A stretch of DNA of 6,056 bases from Lachnospiraceae bacterium (GTDB taxonomy: Bacteria; Bacillota; Clostridia; Lachnospirales; Lachnospiraceae), in the NCBI GenBank assembly GCA_017473665.1, contig JAFUKK010000075.1:1-6056 (forward strand), in the 5' to 3' direction. Position numbers and translations under genes: made by a program. The number at the start of each line of letters is the position of its first letter. The first letter of the stretch is position 1. Below are positions 5,158 through 6,056 of this stretch, piece after piece. The notes under the pieces were generated by a model. The model saw only the letters and a list, made by a program, of their open reading frames with translations. It had not been told where the DNA came from and did not search any database.

Positions 5158-6056
5158 CTACTTAGTCAGTAACGCCACAGCCTCAACGTGCTCTGTAAAC
5201 GGGAACATATCCACGCCCGCCGCCTTTTGTACCTGATAGCCGCCCTTTACCAGATACTTCAAATCTCTCACCAAAGTCTCCGGATTGCAGGATACATATA
5301 CAATTTTCTTGGGCTTTACCTTTAATACAGAGCCTAAAAAAGCTTCGTCACTGCCACTGCGGGGAGGGTCCATGAGTACCACATCCACCTTGGCTCCCTG
5401 GGCTGCCATTTCCACCAGGAACTTGCCTGCATCATTTTGATAGAACCGAATATTTTCCACCTGATTGCGCTTTGCATTGATTCGGGCATCCTTTACCGCA
5501 TCTTGGTTTAATTCCACACCGATTACTTGTCCGGCCTTCCCCGCTGCAATCATTCCTATGGTACCGGTACCACAGTAAGCATCCAGCACCGTCTCATTAC
5601 CCTGCAAACCGGCAAATTCCAGTGCTTTTCCATAAAGCCGCTCTGTCTGCCGGGGATTAACCTGATAAAAGGATTTGGGGGAAATACGGAAGGTTTTACC
5701 ACATAGTACATCCTCTATATATCCCTTGCCGTAAATCACCTGCTCCTTGTCTCCCAGCACCATGCTGGTACCACGATTATTTACATTAATCACAATGGTA
5801 GAAATCTCCGGGTGAAGTTTACGTAGGGCTTTTACAAAATTATTCTTAGAGGGCAATATGGGGGACGCCAGCACCAATACCACCATTACCTGTCCCGTCA
5901 CATAACCGGTACGAATGAGCACATGCCTGAGTAATCCATATCCCGTATCCTCATTGTAGGGACGGATTTTAAAGGATTTTAACAGTCCCCTTATGGATAC
6001 AATAATGCTGTCAGCCAGTTCATTTTCAATGAGACATCTGTCCACCGGTACAATCC
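5158..6056 (-). CDS. rlmD: 23S rRNA (uracil-C5)-methyltransferase, RlmD/RumA family, 5' end outside window
   Basis: This gene encodes a TrmA/RumA-family enzyme that transfers a methyl group from S-adenosylmethionine to C5 of a uridine in 23S rRNA; in many Gram-positives one enzyme may modify both U747 and U1939. About 298 C-terminal residues are visible, against a usual length near 450; the N-terminal TRAM and cysteine-cluster part is upstream of the window. Motifs seen are the RNA-binding/central region ending KSFYQVNPRQTERLY (around 5679-5625), the SAM-binding LDAYCGTGTIG (about 5586-5554), MDPPRSG (about 5373-5350), the catalytic cysteine in YVSCNPETL (Cys codon 5289-5287) and the catalytic glutamate in FTEHVEAV (Glu codon 5184-5182). 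A GTG at 6045 is in frame but sits inside the conserved region (IVPVDRCLIEN) and is not the start. All catalytic residues are present, so the gene appears intact. It is a housekeeping gene, separated from the operon by a terminator. Confidence 0.93.
   Translation of the reverse strand, partial: IVPVDRCLIENELADSIIVSIRGLLKSFKIRPYNEDTGYGLLRHVLIRTGYVTGQVMVVLVLASPILPSKNNFVKALRKLHPEISTIVINVNNRGTSMVLGDKEQVIYGKGYIEDVLCGKTFRISPKSFYQVNPRQTERLYGKALEFAGLQGNETVLDAYCGTGTIGMIAAGKAGQVIGVELNQDAVKDARINAKRNQVENIRFYQNDAGKFLVEMAAQGAKVDVVLMDPPRSGSDEAFLGSVLKVKPKKIVYVSCNPETLVRDLKYLVKGGYQVQKAAGVDMFPFTEHVEAVALLTK

Noticed and set aside
6043..6045. GTG as start codon of the methyltransferase
   Set aside because: The frame stays open to the window edge with conserved residues (IVPVDRCL), and the family needs about 150 more N-terminal residues.
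1..6056. CRISPR array, tRNA/rRNA gene or insertion sequence
   Set aside because: No regularly spaced repeats, cloverleaf-like segments, terminal inverted repeats or transposase motifs were found by reading; the only tandem repeat is coding.

Overview
The window looks like chromosomal DNA of a low-to-moderate GC Gram-positive anaerobe, most likely a Clostridia/Lachnospiraceae-type gut bacterium. The basis is purine-rich AGGAGG-type Shine-Dalgarno sites before nearly every gene, a strong AT-rich hairpin terminator, and protein sequences of clostridial flavour. This placement is an inference from style, not from a marker gene. All six genes lie on the minus strand, so transcription runs from high to low coordinates.

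Right part (6056 to about 5084): the C-terminal two thirds of a TrmA/RumA-family 23S rRNA uracil-C5 methyltransferase (rlmD-like, 5' end outside the window). It is closed by a near-ideal intrinsic terminator with a 17-bp stem and a U tract.

Control region (about 5083 to 4937): a candidate sigma-A promoter (TTGTTT, 17 bp, GATAAT). Its -10 box sits in a 10-bp perfect palindrome with partial likeness to Fur/PerR boxes. Downstream is a leader with a 10-bp inverted repeat just before the ribosome binding site of the first gene.

Left part (4936 to 1): a compact five-gene operon running off the left edge. In transcription order it holds a 256-aa protein that looks like an AAA+ ATPase whose nucleotide-binding motifs have decayed; a 715-aa soluble VirD4/TraG-like coupling-type ATPase with no membrane segment, an altered Walker A motif and a roughly 260-residue C-terminal region I do not recognise; a 102-aa acidic protein of unknown function; a 268-aa coiled-coil protein with a 27-bp tandem repeat; and an Hsp70-family ATPase (288 residues visible). 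Genes overlap by 13 bp or are separated by only 10 to 19 bp, so they are probably co-transcribed and translationally coupled.

The combination of a coupling-protein-like motor without membrane anchor, an Hsp70-like chaperone, a degenerate AAA+ partner and a coiled-coil adaptor, with no relaxase, integrase or channel gene in view, does not match any conjugation module or defence system I can name. I infer that the products work together as an ATP-driven machine acting on protein or DNA substrates, but the sequence does not show what the substrate is.
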